A stretch of 64,000 bases of DNA from Carposina sasakii (Eukaryota > Arthropoda > Insecta > Lepidoptera > Carposinidae), in contig CP053149.1 in the NCBI GenBank assembly GCA_014607495.2, forward strand, positions 16,318,120 through 16,382,119, in the 5' to 3' direction. The first letter of the stretch is position 1. Every line of letters starts with the position of its first letter. Positions 9,192 to 18,984 of this stretch are shown here, one piece after another. The notes below the pieces were generated by a model that had not been told where the DNA came from, made no database searches, and was given only the letters and a program-made list of their open reading frames with translations. A program made the translations under genes and the position numbers.

Positions 9192-12100
9192 CTAGTACGT
9201 GAAGATGATGGACCGGATCAGACCGTCGCGCACCGAGTCACTGCTCTGTCCGATGCCGAAGTGGAAGAATACCGACTCGGCTGCGACCTGCTGGGCACAT
9301 GTACCCAGCGGGTACCAGCCTACCTTGTTGAACACTATGCCCACTTTGTACACCTGTTGGAGATAAGATTACATTAATATACTGTTTTGATATTTATATA
9401 ACAGCGGGGATAGCCTATTGGTTAAGACTCGCGCCCATGATAAAAGGGGAGGTGGGACTATGAACTGAGTCGTGTAGCAATCGTGACGTCATGATAGGGG
9501 CGGAGCTTCAGCGCCAGTGTAACGCAGTAGCTGTAACCACACGCTTGTGCTCCGAAATGTAACCGTATTAAAATTACAAAGACACTAGCGCTTTTATCAG
9601 GGTACTTTATTACCAAAACGTAGTATAATATTGCCATCTAGCGATGAGTAATTGCACTAGTAAAACAATCTTGAATCATATTGATAATGAGCAAGTAGTT
9701 TGACTAGTCACTACAAGGTGTTTTCTATGTAAATGGGCAGGGCTACAGTGTTCAATGCTTCTCTCGTCCCATACTTCACCCCCGCTCAGCGGCACACTAT
9801 TTTTGTATGAAAATATACTTAGCCGCTACTCCTCTTTATATTTTCTCCATGCTCGCGCCTTTCAGTCGGAGGGTGTGGGTTCGATTTCATGTACGGATTT
9901 TCTAAAATTGTAGCTATACCCGAGGATGTATGGCATATGATTGGCGTCAGGCAGGTAGACGGCGGTAAAATAAATAAGAAAGCCACTCCTTGTGTGTTGG
10001 AACTATTAATATCAACTTGTTCGTCACTATGCAGTGGATCCAGCAGGTGCGTGTACGGGATCCAGCAGGAGCCGCACACTGCAGCACAGACCTTGTTCCG
10101 CTGGATGTAGACGGGGCGGTTGAACATGACGTCCAGCAGATGGCGGTAAGGCACGCGGCTGGTGCAGTGTGTGTAGGTGAGCCGTGCACCGTCAGCGTCC
10201 AGCAGATGTGCGTACAGGATCTCGGAGTAGCCGGTGGCGCCGGCGCCCGGCATGGCCTGCAGCGCTGTCTCCTCGCTCGGCGCCTGGGTCGGCACCTGGT
10301 GGAAGCACACAATCTAATTAGGCCAAGAATCTTTATAGAGTAAAGAGTTGTATTAGAAACCGGGTGGCTTTTCCACGCTGCGTTTGCCGATATGGTAACC
10401 ACTCTATAGAACCTTTCAGCTCCATCGACCATCGGTTCTTCGAGCTATGTGCCCTGCCCATCGCCACTTTAGCTTGCTGGACTGTTGGGCTATGTTGGTG
10501 GACCTTTTTACATCTACGAATTCGATTTCTGATTCGATACGCAGATGGACGGATGACCTAGTCAAGGTCGCGGGTATCGGTTCGATGCAGGCTGCTTCCG
10601 ACCGGTCGGAGTGGAAGTTGTTGAGGGAGGCCGGGATGTGGCAGATGATGGCACACAAGGCAGTAGCTGCAGAGGATACCTGCACTCCTAGGAGACAGAT
10701 GTTCTTGTCCACCATGAAGGTGACGGAGCAGTCCAGCACGCTGGTATTGAGGCAGTCGGTGTGGCGGATGATGGCGCGCTGGCAGTAGATCTTGCTGGTG
10801 TCGCTGGACAGGCGCTCCAGGTGCTCCTGGCCCGCCATGGCGGTGATGTTGCGCACCACCGTGGATATCGGCGACATGCTCCGGAACGAGTCTACAACGG
10901 GGGTTTTGTAGCAATTAGTGTATCGCTTTTTAGGGTTTCGTAGCCAAAAGGCGCCCTAAGCAGGCCTGGCTGCGGACGGTCATCGCAGAGGCCAAGAAGG
11001 TAGCGAACACCTGGAGCAAATAAAAATGCTAAGCTAAGAACCGAGCGGGATGTGGAGGCCCTATCTAGGGGATAGAAATGGGTTAGTCATTTCTGTATAA
11101 AAACTGGATTGGATTGTTTACAGTATCACCAGGGGGCTCACCAGGCGCGGGCTACGCGGGTACAGCAGACAGGCGGGCGGCACGGGATTGCGGGGGGGGG
11201 GACTCACCAGGCGCGGGCTCGAAGCGCGCGGGACGCGGGTACAGCAGACAGGCGGGCGGCACGGGGTTGGCGGGACGCGCGTCTACGAACACCTGGTCCA
11301 CAGCCACCGGCGACGGCGTGTCCACTGTGAACGTCGGCATCTGCACGCCCCAAGTTAGTTTTCTTTTAGCCTACTTTATTCCGAACGCAGGATAATATAC
11401 CGTGAAATATATATACCATGCGTACAGTTAAGCAATCGTTTGGACTCCGCCTCGAATTTGGCAGACAGAGGCGATACCAAATCGTAAATAAATTGTTTAT
11501 TTCAAACAACTGGCATAGAAGTGCTACAGTGTTACGAGCATTCCTATACCAAATCCGATACCGAACCAGCCAGATACAAAATGGAATAGCCAAAGAGATT
11601 TTATTAAAAGGTCATTCTGATATGTGTAAAGACTTTCCCCAACCTAATATCTCTCCTAATAAATCTCCTTTTATACTTCTATCTTTATCTTTTGTACTAC
11701 TTATAAACTGTGTATAAAGTTAAGCACCCGTTAAACACGACATTTGACAGCAAAATGTATCCCTATCCGATATCTGTCAAAAGCATTGATTAGCTTTAAC
11801 CTATGCAATGCTTATTTTTTTATAAGTAATGCTCATAAATACTCACATGAGATGACGGGCCGCCCCCGATCAGCTGTTTCCTGGGCACCCTGCAAGTAGA
11901 GAAACCGGCCGGCATGGCCACGTCGGAGTTGCTGGACAGAATGTTCATGAGCACCGCGAATGCCTCGGACTCCGTGAGCAGCGCGCTCCGCGCCGGCCCT
12001 TCTGCAAACTGCTGCGGCGTCAGGGTGAGGAAGCGGATCTTCTCGATCGCGCTGCGTACCGTCGGCTTGTCTTTGCTGTCTGTGTGACAGATGTTTTTTT

Positions 12101-15100
12101 TTATTTTCATTTGGTGTACCCCGAAGGGAAGGCAAGGGAAATTAGGTCCATATAGCCATTGTCTTTAGATGAATTCTGAATTTGTGATATATGATGATGA
12201 TGATGATGATAAATGGAAACATTAGGAAAATCCTCACAAACAAGTGTTATTAGTCAAAATCAAAGAGAATACATAATTAAGGCTAATAATTATTTGATAA
12301 TTTGTGATAAAAATGAGCTTAAATTATATTAAATCATACCTAATCTATGTCTTTCAAAGCGTGCAACATCATGCTGTGTTTACTATGTATGTATACTAGA
12401 TATCTACAGGTGTGATCTGAAGCACACAAGCAGTCCATACAAAATAAGTATTTTAAGTGTGCTTTTTTATTAAAAGTTGAGTTAATATTTATTTAAATAA
12501 TATCAAACCTCCTCTAGATTTCCCACTGTCTTCTGTTTGTGTTTTTTGCTCATCAGTTGACTTGCACGGCTCCACCATAGGGTCAGGGCTGTTTTCTGCA
12601 CTGCTTTCAACATTGACTACCTACAATGGATAAATAACTGTATTGCTCACCTAGCCTAAAACAATCATGATACACACACAACAGAGAAAATAGATAAGGA
12701 TAGAGTTACTCAACAGAAAGAACTATTAACTAATCTATGTGCTATTACTGACTAGCTGTTGCCCACAACTTCATTTGTGTGGACTACAAAATGTAGCCAA
12801 TGTCTTTCTCTGTTCTCCCATATAGTTGGGAGAAAATAAACAAAATTTCAAGAAGGTTGGTTGAACAAATAAAGCAAACTTCATCAAGGCTTCATCTATC
12901 ACTACATATTATAAAACAAAGTCGCTTTCTGTAGTCGCCTAGGTATGCTTTAGGTAGATCTTTCAAACTAGGCAACGGATTTTGATGCGGTTTTCTATAA
13001 TAGATAGAGTTATTCACAAGGAAGGTTTATAATGTATAACAAGCACCCGCCACGGCTTTGCACGGGAGTAATGCACTCTCATGCAGAAGCCGTGTGCGTG
13101 TAGCATAGTGCTAGGTGATTTTAACTTTACTGCACTCTTCTAATGCTCTTACTTTAAACTAGGTTCAAAACTTAACTCAGTTTACCTTATCCTTGTCTTT
13201 AGAAGTAGAAGGTGCAGGACTCTTAGGCTCGTGGTTCTCTCCAGCACATGAGATGGAGGGTGTGACACTCCTCTCATTGTTCCTCTTGTCCTGACCCTTG
13301 GCATATCTGACCGCAGCTTCGAAGAGGTCCAATTCACTGTCTATGTTCAGGTGGTCAAGAGAGAAAACTGTTATCACTGTGTTTAATTCCACGTCCTCAA
13401 AACTGCTGTCATTTAAAACATCTTTAGTGTTTGTGCTAATTATCTGCAAGGTAATATTGCTCTTATAACACCTGCTTGATATTGTGATTATATTCACACA
13501 CACACTTCACAACACATTAACTCAGTCCAACATTAAGATCCATAAGGTCTTGTGTTGTGGGTACTGAGCAACTGTATATAAATACATAGATAAGTATAGA
13601 AACATCCATGACTCGGAAACAAACATCAAAATTCATCTTATCAATGTTTGCACCTACCGGGATTCAAACCCAGGACCCATGGCACCGCAGGCAGGGTCAC
13701 TACCTACTACACCAATCGGCCGTCAAAGTTATTTAAAAAGATTATACCCATAAGCAATTATAATAACAAGATAATGGAAAGCAAAGACAATCAATTTCTT
13801 TCTTCTGTGAAAAGGATTTACTTGATACATTGGTTGTAGGCCCAGAAAGAAAACAATTAGAAACTTGACATATAGAATTTCAAGCCTTGTTGGCAAGCAA
13901 CTAGAAAGTAGAAACTGCTCCAGTTCAGTTTAAAAGAAATTTTTAATTAATTACCTGTATACACTTCTCCATTAGTACATTTTCCTCAAACAACCTAGCA
14001 AATTCATATGCTCTACAGGCATTCCTTGGGTACAAATCTGACCACAGATACCTTGTACATTCCTTCACCAAATGAGGCAACATGTACTTTTTTGCCCCAT
14101 AGCACAGCTCACAGGCTTTGTCAAATGAGCTAATGTTTATATTGTCTGTGTAAATGTACCTGAAATAACATAACCCTTAAATGGACAATGTTGTTTTTAA
14201 ACAACATACTAAACATCACAGATAAAATTGACCTTCCTTTAATTTTTTGTTAATTTTGACAACTAGTTCTTATTTCTGAACGAATTTTGTACTTTTTTTA
14301 ATGTTGGCACTATTCAATATTTTTATGCATTGAAAATAAGTTAATGTCAAATAATAATAATTCGTTTATTTCAGGTAAAATGTCACCGTCGTCAGTTGTT
14401 GGCAGAGTTGACTAGTACAACCCCATATCATAAGAGTTGATAAAGAGTTTCGGGGGTGGGCAACACCTACAGTTGTAAAGTGACAGTGCAAGAAACTATG
14501 TGAGCACCCAGTATGGAATATGTGTGTACATACATGGCTACTCTGAAACTAAGTATGTTAAAGTTCTACATTTTATATTTAACAAATAGTTATAACAGTA
14601 ATTAGTAATATACCTATTATTGATTTTATAATGTAGAAACTCTAATGCATTACCCTCTACCAGAACATGAAAGGTACAGAAGTTATGTACCCATATTAGC
14701 ATCATTTTTTTTACTAATTTCCTTTTAAAGAAAAGCTAAACAAATCAACCCCATACAACAGCAGTTTGCATGTAATAATTGTGATCATGAAAAGCCAAAT
14801 TTGAGAGTCAATGGCGTCTGTAATGAGTGAATACCGGTTGGTTACATTTTTTGTGCTACCCCCTTAATTACTATGATAACTGGACATGTCATGTTATATT
14901 ATTTTAAACTGGTTATAATCCATCTGAAAAGAATACTCACTCTAATAAAGCTTTAAATGCATCAGGCTGGACGTCTAAAATTGGAATAGGATCGTTCCTT
15001 TCCGCCATCCCGCCATAAAACATGGCTTCGAATACTGGAGAGGCCATTGCAAGGATTAGCTTGTGGCCAGGTACCACTACCTGGTGAGGCTCTGTACCAA

Positions 15101-15203
15101 CAAGAAAGGTGCAGTCCGACCATTGGCCTGACTGCATCAGGTGCAAACCTCTCTGCTTCAATTCCGTGCATCCTAGTTGCCAATCACTAGGTGCTGCGCA
15201 CAT
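9192..15203 (-). CDS. BTB-BACK-PHR domain protein (BTBD1/2/3/6-like)
   Basis: Probable adaptor for a Cullin-3 ubiquitin ligase. Coding exons (minus strand, in order) are 15203-14941, 14159-13955, 13443-13186, 12620-12509, 12079-11847, 11340-11208, 10891-10680, 10295-10092 and 9353-9192. All phases agree, giving about 593 residues. The BTB domain spans roughly residues 25-130 (SDCTFLVGTEPHQVVVPGHK, FEAMFYGGMAE, YIYTDNINISSFDKACELCY). A BACK region follows, interrupted by a charged Ser/Pro-rich insert (about 225-285) and resuming at RFLTLTPQQFAEGPARSALL. The C-terminal PHR-like part has LNTSVLDCSVTFMVDKNICL, VPYRHLLDVMFNRPVYI, VGIVFNKVGWYPLGT and the end SVRDGLIRSIIFTY. The first ATG in the frame, at 15203, is used; a TTG lies 30 nt upstream. 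The closest family member (BTBD6/lute or BTBD2) is not resolved. The introns contain SINE, MITE and LINE insertions. Confidence 0.85.
9400..9900 (+). mobile_element. tRNA-derived SINE split by a MITE
   Basis: An A-box-like TAGCCTATTGGTTAAGACTC (9411-9430) lies left of the inserted MITE and a B-box-like GTGTGGGTTCGATTTCATG right of it (about 9870-9890). Removing the MITE at 9436-9851 and one target duplication brings the boxes to SINE spacing. It lies in the last intron of the BTB gene. Confidence 0.55.
9436..9851. mobile_element. hAT-type MITE with 8-bp TSD, inserted in a SINE
   Basis: Flanked by the direct repeat CTCGCGCC at 9428-9435 and 9852-9859. The ends start with CATG and share AAAGAGG-type inverted repeats with the element at 122-771. 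Internal blocks (GTGACGTCATGATAGGGGCG, CACTACAAGGTGTTTTCTAT, CACCCCCGCTCAGCGGCACA) also match that element on the opposite strand. About 130 bp of its middle is absent from the 122-771 copy. Confidence 0.7.
10447..10640 (+). mobile_element. RTE-like LINE fragment, C-terminus of reverse transcriptase ORF
   Basis: The plus-strand frame reads RRWTDDLVKVAGIGSMQAAS then DRSEWKLLREA, the conserved C-terminus of RTE-like LINE polyproteins in Lepidoptera. The upstream part (TTCGAGCTATGTGCCCTGCC) matches the reverse-strand fragment at 56740-57300, so the insertion is composite or rearranged. It lies between two PHR-coding exons of the BTB gene. Confidence 0.7.
10940..11065 (+). mobile_element. LINE 3' fragment (second family)
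   Basis: The plus strand reads approximately R-P-K-Q-A-W-L-R-T-V-I-A-E-A-K-K-V-A-N-T-W, then a stop and a degenerate A-K-N-R-A-G-W-R-like segment. This resembles the C-terminal tail of another non-LTR reverse transcriptase found in insect genomes. It is intronic within the BTB gene. Confidence 0.4.
11127..11280. repeat. Tandem duplication of an exon 3' end and splice donor
   Basis: The block CACCAGGCGCGGGCT, GCGGGTACAGCAGACAGGCG and GGCGGCACGGG occurs twice in a row (about 11134-11190 and 11204-11263). The right-hand copy is the 3' part of BTB-gene exon 11340-11208, with donor GTGAGTC. The left-hand copy repeats the exon end and has its own donor-like GTGAGCC, separated from the first by a run of ten G (C on the coding strand). 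Confidence 0.75.
12085..12215. repeat. Interspersed repeat of the CCGAAGG family
   Basis: TACCCCGAAGGGAAGGCAAG and ATATAGCCATTGTCTTTAG, followed by a (GAT)n run, match the ends of the four-copy array at 52.2-53.9 kb. It abuts the acceptor of BTB-gene exon 12079-11847 and supplies part of that intron's 3' end. Confidence 0.6.
12735..13080. mobile_element. Degenerate Lep1-like Helitron
   Basis: Reads GACTAGCTGTTGCCCACAAC TTCATTTGTGTGGAC-like at the left, the reverse complement of the Lep1 3' end. The body has AGGCAACGGATTTTGATGCG. The ends are blurred and a second fragment may be joined (CACCCGCCACGGCTTTGCAC). It is intronic within the BTB gene. Confidence 0.5.
13495..13726 (-). mobile_element. 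tRNA-derived SINE, copy 1
   Basis: On the minus strand it reads TTGGTGTAGTAGGTAGTGAC (A-box region) and GGGTTTGAATCCCGGTAGG (B box). The tail carries TATAAATACATAGATAAGTA. It is closely matched by 47611-47837. It lies in the intron just upstream of BTB-gene exon 13443-13186. Confidence 0.7.
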
Positions 15204-15931
15204 TTTGCTTGACCAATTATGAAACTTGCGCAAGGTTAAAAGTTACGCAACGTTATTCTTAGTTCTTACGTTAATGACGTGATATGTTACAGCACTGAAT
15301 TGAGGGGAATAGTGATGAAAAAACTGTAACAAAACTAAAAAAATATTATACGATCGAGAGCCGAAAGAGATTTTTTTGTTGTCAAACAAAATGTCAAATT
15401 GTCAGTGACATTTTATACTTTTTTCAAGCCTGAATGAAGGAAACGCTGTGAGGAAACGTAAACATGATATGTTGCTAAATAGAAACTTAAAACGTAACCA
15501 AGAATATCCTCTTATAAATGTACAGTCCTGATAGAATTAAAATTAAATAATAAATAGAATAATTGCTCGAGTTTCGAAATCGTTAACTTAAGGTAGAATT
15601 ATCAATAATTCTTATAATCTTAATCTTCACATGGCTCACCTGATCTTAATTTTTCCACGACTGAAGAAGAATAAAAAAATAAAAATGTCATGATGCGTTT
15701 CCAAAAAGATAAAGTGGATTTATTTTAATGTATTTATACCAAAAACAAAGACAAAGCATGTACGTCTTTTCAAGTATGACGGAGATAGAGTATAATAAGA
15801 AATATATTTCGAATAATTTTATGGGATGTTTTTTGAATGAAGAAGTATGAAGTAATTTTTTGTCTTATATTACCAAATCAATTAATTACATGGAATTTTA
15901 ATTTGTAGTTATGTGAGGATAAACTATAATA
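15204..15931. promoter_or_regulatory. Shared divergent promoter region of the BTB gene and OCRL
   Basis: 728 bp separate the start codons of two oppositely transcribed genes (BTB minus at 15203, OCRL plus at 15932). No repeat was recognised inside. The sequence is AT-rich with no clear TATA box for either gene, so a bidirectional promoter is the simplest reading. This is an inference from geometry only. Confidence 0.45.
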
Positions 15932-18496
15932 ATGAATCACGAGGAAATAAAAGCAGTAGTACAGGAAAAGTTTTTGTACAGTGAAAAGGTCACAGCTTTT
16001 CTATGTGATGCTAAAGTGTTACACCCAGAATGGGTGAAGAAAGACAGGCTTCTAGCAATAGTTGAATATGGTGACGAAAAAGCAGTTTTCTGCCTCTTTT
16101 CGTCATGCTATCCTCCGAAATCTTTTACTGACTTATCTATAGAGATAGTCCTTCCAATTGATAACAGCTTCAAATGTGAAATTGACAACAAACCATCAGA
16201 TCCAGAGGCTGTCTTGTATTTGAATCTCCAGTCTCATAAAAATAAGGTTAAATTTGAAATACAGATGACGCCGCAGGTTGATAACTTCGTTGATGATTTA
16301 TTCCGAGGAATAGAAGCTGTAAACAAGGTGCCTTCTCAACCAGAGTTTGTTTGGCTTAAAAAATACAAGGGAAAAAATGAAGAAGATCTTTTAACACAAA
16401 GTATGGTCGTTCCCAGAAGTGGTGTGGTGCCTACCCAAGGGTCAGCCCCAGTAGCAATAAGAGAAAGTCTTATAAAAAGTAAAATGTCTGACAAAGAGTC
16501 TGATTACACTTTTACAAAGAAGCTAACTATATTTTGTGGTACATGGAATGTAAATGATAAATCACCTGTTGTACCCTTAAAGGACTGGCTATGTGTTGAC
16601 CAAGCACCTCCAGATATATATGCCATTGGTTTTCAAGAATTGGACTTGTCAAAGGAAACATTCTTATTTGACCAAACAATCAGGGAGGATGAATGGTATT
16701 ATGCTGTGCTAAACCAAGTGGACAAAAGAGCTAAGTATGTTAAAGTTGAGAAGGTCAGGCTAGTTGGCATGATGCTTATTATATTAATAAAAGAGAAATT
16801 CATGTCTCATGTCCACAATATAGTCACTAACACAGTTGGCACTGGAATTATGGGCAAGATGGGCAACAAAGGAGGTGTCTCCATAAGGTTTGACCTTCAT
16901 AGTACATCATTTTGTTTTGTGAACTCTCATTTAGCTGCTCATGTTGAAGAATTTGAAAGGCGGAACCAAGACTTCAGGGATATTTGTAGCAGGACAAGGT
17001 TTGCACAAGCAAATCAGCAACCGAAGGCAATTAAAGATCATGACCAAGTCTTCTGGTTGGGAGACTTAAACTACCGCATTACAGAGCTGGATCCACAGAC
17101 TGTAAAGAAAATGGTCAGTGAAAACAATTTTGGCCCAGTATTAGAGTGGGACCAGTTGAGGCAGCAGCATAAGAACAACACTGTATTTTCTGGTTATCAT
17201 GAGGGTACAATAACTTTTAAACCTACTTATAAGTATGATACAGGGACAGATAACTGGGATTCTAGTGAGAAAAATAGAGCTCCTGCTTGGTGTGACAGAA
17301 TCTTCTGGAAGGGAAACAGTATCTTACAAGTGGCCTACAGGAGCCATCCAACTTTAAATATCAGTGATCACAAACCAGTATCAGCATTATTCCATTCTGA
17401 TATCAAGATTATTGACGAAGAGAGATATAGGAAGGTATATGAAGATGTCATAAAACAACTTGACAAATTAGAAAATGAATTGATACCTCAAGTGAAGGTT
17501 GATCTAACTGAAGTTGACTTTGGAACTGTTAAATACCTTGAACTGCAAGTGAGAACAGTCACCATCAAGAATATTGGAAAATTGCCTGTAGAATTTGAGT
17601 TCATTAAAAAATTGGATGAATTAAACTTTTGTAAGGAATGGCTTATTGTTGAGCCGTACAAGAAGTGCATTTGTGCTGATGAATCATGTGAAATACAACT
17701 CAAGGTTCTTATAAACAAGACTTCAGCATGTAAAATGAATGCAGGCACTGATAAACTTTATGACATTCTAGTATTGCATCTGTATGGAGGAAAAGACATA
17801 TTCATTACAGTCAATGGTACATACCAAAGAAGTTGTTTTGGATGTTCTATTGAGGTATTAGTTAATTTAAATATGCCAATTAGAGAGGTTCCTGTAGGAA
17901 AACTTGTCGAATTTGAAAACAAAAGGGATTCTTTCATTTCTAATCAGAGCACCTATTCAATACCCAAAGAGATTTGGTTTTTAGTTGATCATATTTACTT
18001 ACACGGACTAAAGGAGCCCAATTTGTTTGAACAGCCAGGATTGCACTCAGAGGTATTGCAAATAAGGGACTGGCTTGATAGTGGCTCTGTAGACCCTATA
18101 CCAGGAAGTATACATTCTGTGGCTGAAGCACTCCTGTTACTGCTAGAGAGCACTGCTGATCCCATAATCCCATACAACCTGCAGTCAGCATGCTTGAGGG
18201 CATCAGCAAATTATCTCCAGTGCAAACAAATAGTTTTGGAACTGCCAGAGTTCAGGAAGAATGTATTTCTATACCTGTGTGAGTTTCTACAGGAAGCTTT
18301 GCAACATAGTGCAGAGAACGGACTGGATGCTAAGACACTGTCCACCCTCTTTGGTGCTATCTTCCTCAGGGACAGTCCAAGCCAGAACCAGGAGCCCCAG
18401 TCCAGGATCAACAAACAAGTTATTGATAAGAAAAAAGCCCAATTTGTATACCATTTCTTCACAAATGATCACAGTGACTTAATATTTTCTAGATAA
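15932..18496 (+). CDS. Ocrl: OCRL/INPP5B-like inositol polyphosphate 5-phosphatase, full length, intronless
   Basis: Removes the 5-phosphate from PI(4,5)P2 and related lipids on endosomal and Golgi membranes. The 854-residue frame has an N-terminal PH-like region (about 10-140). The phosphatase domain (about 195-490) has all its motifs: WNVN 205-208, FQELD 234-238, NSHLAAH 331-337, GDLNYR 377-382, PAWCDRIFW 451-459 and SDHKPV 478-483. An ASH domain (about 520-640) and a RhoGAP-like domain (about 650-835) follow. The RhoGAP loop reads LFEQPGL (698-704), with Gln where active RhoGAPs have the arginine finger; loss of GAP activity is a known OCRL trait. The length matches animal OCRL (about 850-900). 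The whole reading frame is one exon while its neighbours have 3-9. Its last 1.7 kb is inside the duplicated block. Confidence 0.95.
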   Translation: MNHEEIKAVVQEKFLYSEKVTAFLCDAKVLHPEWVKKDRLLAIVEYGDEKAVFCLFSSCYPPKSFTDLSIEIVLPIDNSFKCEIDNKPSDPEAVLYLNLQSHKNKVKFEIQMTPQVDNFVDDLFRGIEAVNKVPSQPEFVWLKKYKGKNEEDLLTQSMVVPRSGVVPTQGSAPVAIRESLIKSKMSDKESDYTFTKKLTIFCGTWNVNDKSPVVPLKDWLCVDQAPPDIYAIGFQELDLSKETFLFDQTIREDEWYYAVLNQVDKRAKYVKVEKVRLVGMMLIILIKEKFMSHVHNIVTNTVGTGIMGKMGNKGGVSIRFDLHSTSFCFVNSHLAAHVEEFERRNQDFRDICSRTRFAQANQQPKAIKDHDQVFWLGDLNYRITELDPQTVKKMVSENNFGPVLEWDQLRQQHKNNTVFSGYHEGTITFKPTYKYDTGTDNWDSSEKNRAPAWCDRIFWKGNSILQVAYRSHPTLNISDHKPVSALFHSDIKIIDEERYRKVYEDVIKQLDKLENELIPQVKVDLTEVDFGTVKYLELQVRTVTIKNIGKLPVEFEFIKKLDELNFCKEWLIVEPYKKCICADESCEIQLKVLINKTSACKMNAGTDKLYDILVLHLYGGKDIFITVNGTYQRSCFGCSIEVLVNLNMPIREVPVGKLVEFENKRDSFISNQSTYSIPKEIWFLVDHIYLHGLKEPNLFEQPGLHSEVLQIRDWLDSGSVDPIPGSIHSVAEALLLLLESTADPIIPYNLQSACLRASANYLQCKQIVLELPEFRKNVFLYLCEFLQEALQHSAENGLDAKTLSTLFGAIFLRDSPSQNQEPQSRINKQVIDKKKAQFVYHFFTNDHSDLIFSR

Positions 18497-18606
18497 TTTT
18501 GTGTTGTAATTATGTTTTAATTTAATTTGAATACTCTGAAACATTTCCCACTAGTATTTTACATAACTGCTGTATACACACTTGTATTATTGATGTGATT
18601 GTAACA

Positions 18607-18612
18607 ATTAAA
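18607..18612 (+). terminator. Poly(A) signal of OCRL (ATTAAA)
   Basis: ATTAAA 110 bp after the OCRL stop is followed at once by the GU-rich run GTGTGTATGTGTGT, a good downstream element. The same signal exists in the duplicate at 24777-24782. Cleavage would be near 18630. Confidence 0.55.
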
Positions 18613-18731
18613 GTGTGTATGTGTGTAAGAGCGACAATTCTTTCAAAGAATGTTCAATCCTGTAAGGATTAATCTTAGAGTGAAATACCTATATGCTAAC
18701 TATGATTATTTTTAAATATGCACTATAGATA

Positions 18732-18984
18732 TATAAGGTCTTGTCTTTTCAAAATTAGTGATTTTCATTGTTACACGAAACAACTTTCACTATGGGACCA
18801 ACTCCAAAATAGTGAAAAAAAAAATCAGCTGTTCCATGCATTTCAGTGTACTAATTCAAGATTGTATGGAACAACTGATTTTATTTTCAACTATTTCGAA
18901 CAAGGTCCCATAATGAAAGTTGTTTCTTTTTACCTACTTAGTTTCATGTCAAAAGACAATCACTAATTTTGAAAAGACCTTATA
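18732..18984. mobile_element. Foldback MITE after OCRL, copy 1
   Basis: The element is almost one perfect hairpin. TATAAGGTCTTGTCTTTTCA is mirrored by TTGAAAAGACCTTATA, and GAAACAACTTTCACTATGGG is mirrored by CCCATAATGAAAGTTGTTTC. The central arm AAAATCAGCTGTTCCAT pairs with ATGGAACAACTGATTTT. It is present in both duplication copies, so it inserted before the duplication. Confidence 0.75.

Noticed and set aside
9819..10110. Open frames running beyond the PHR exon (10295-10092)
   Set aside because: Only 10295-10092 has family similarity. The rest reads through a donor into MITE and SINE sequence.
10447..10788. Plus-strand 113-codon frame opposite the BTB gene
   Set aside because: Its recognisable part is the C-terminus of an RTE-like LINE and the remainder is the antisense of a BTB-gene exon.
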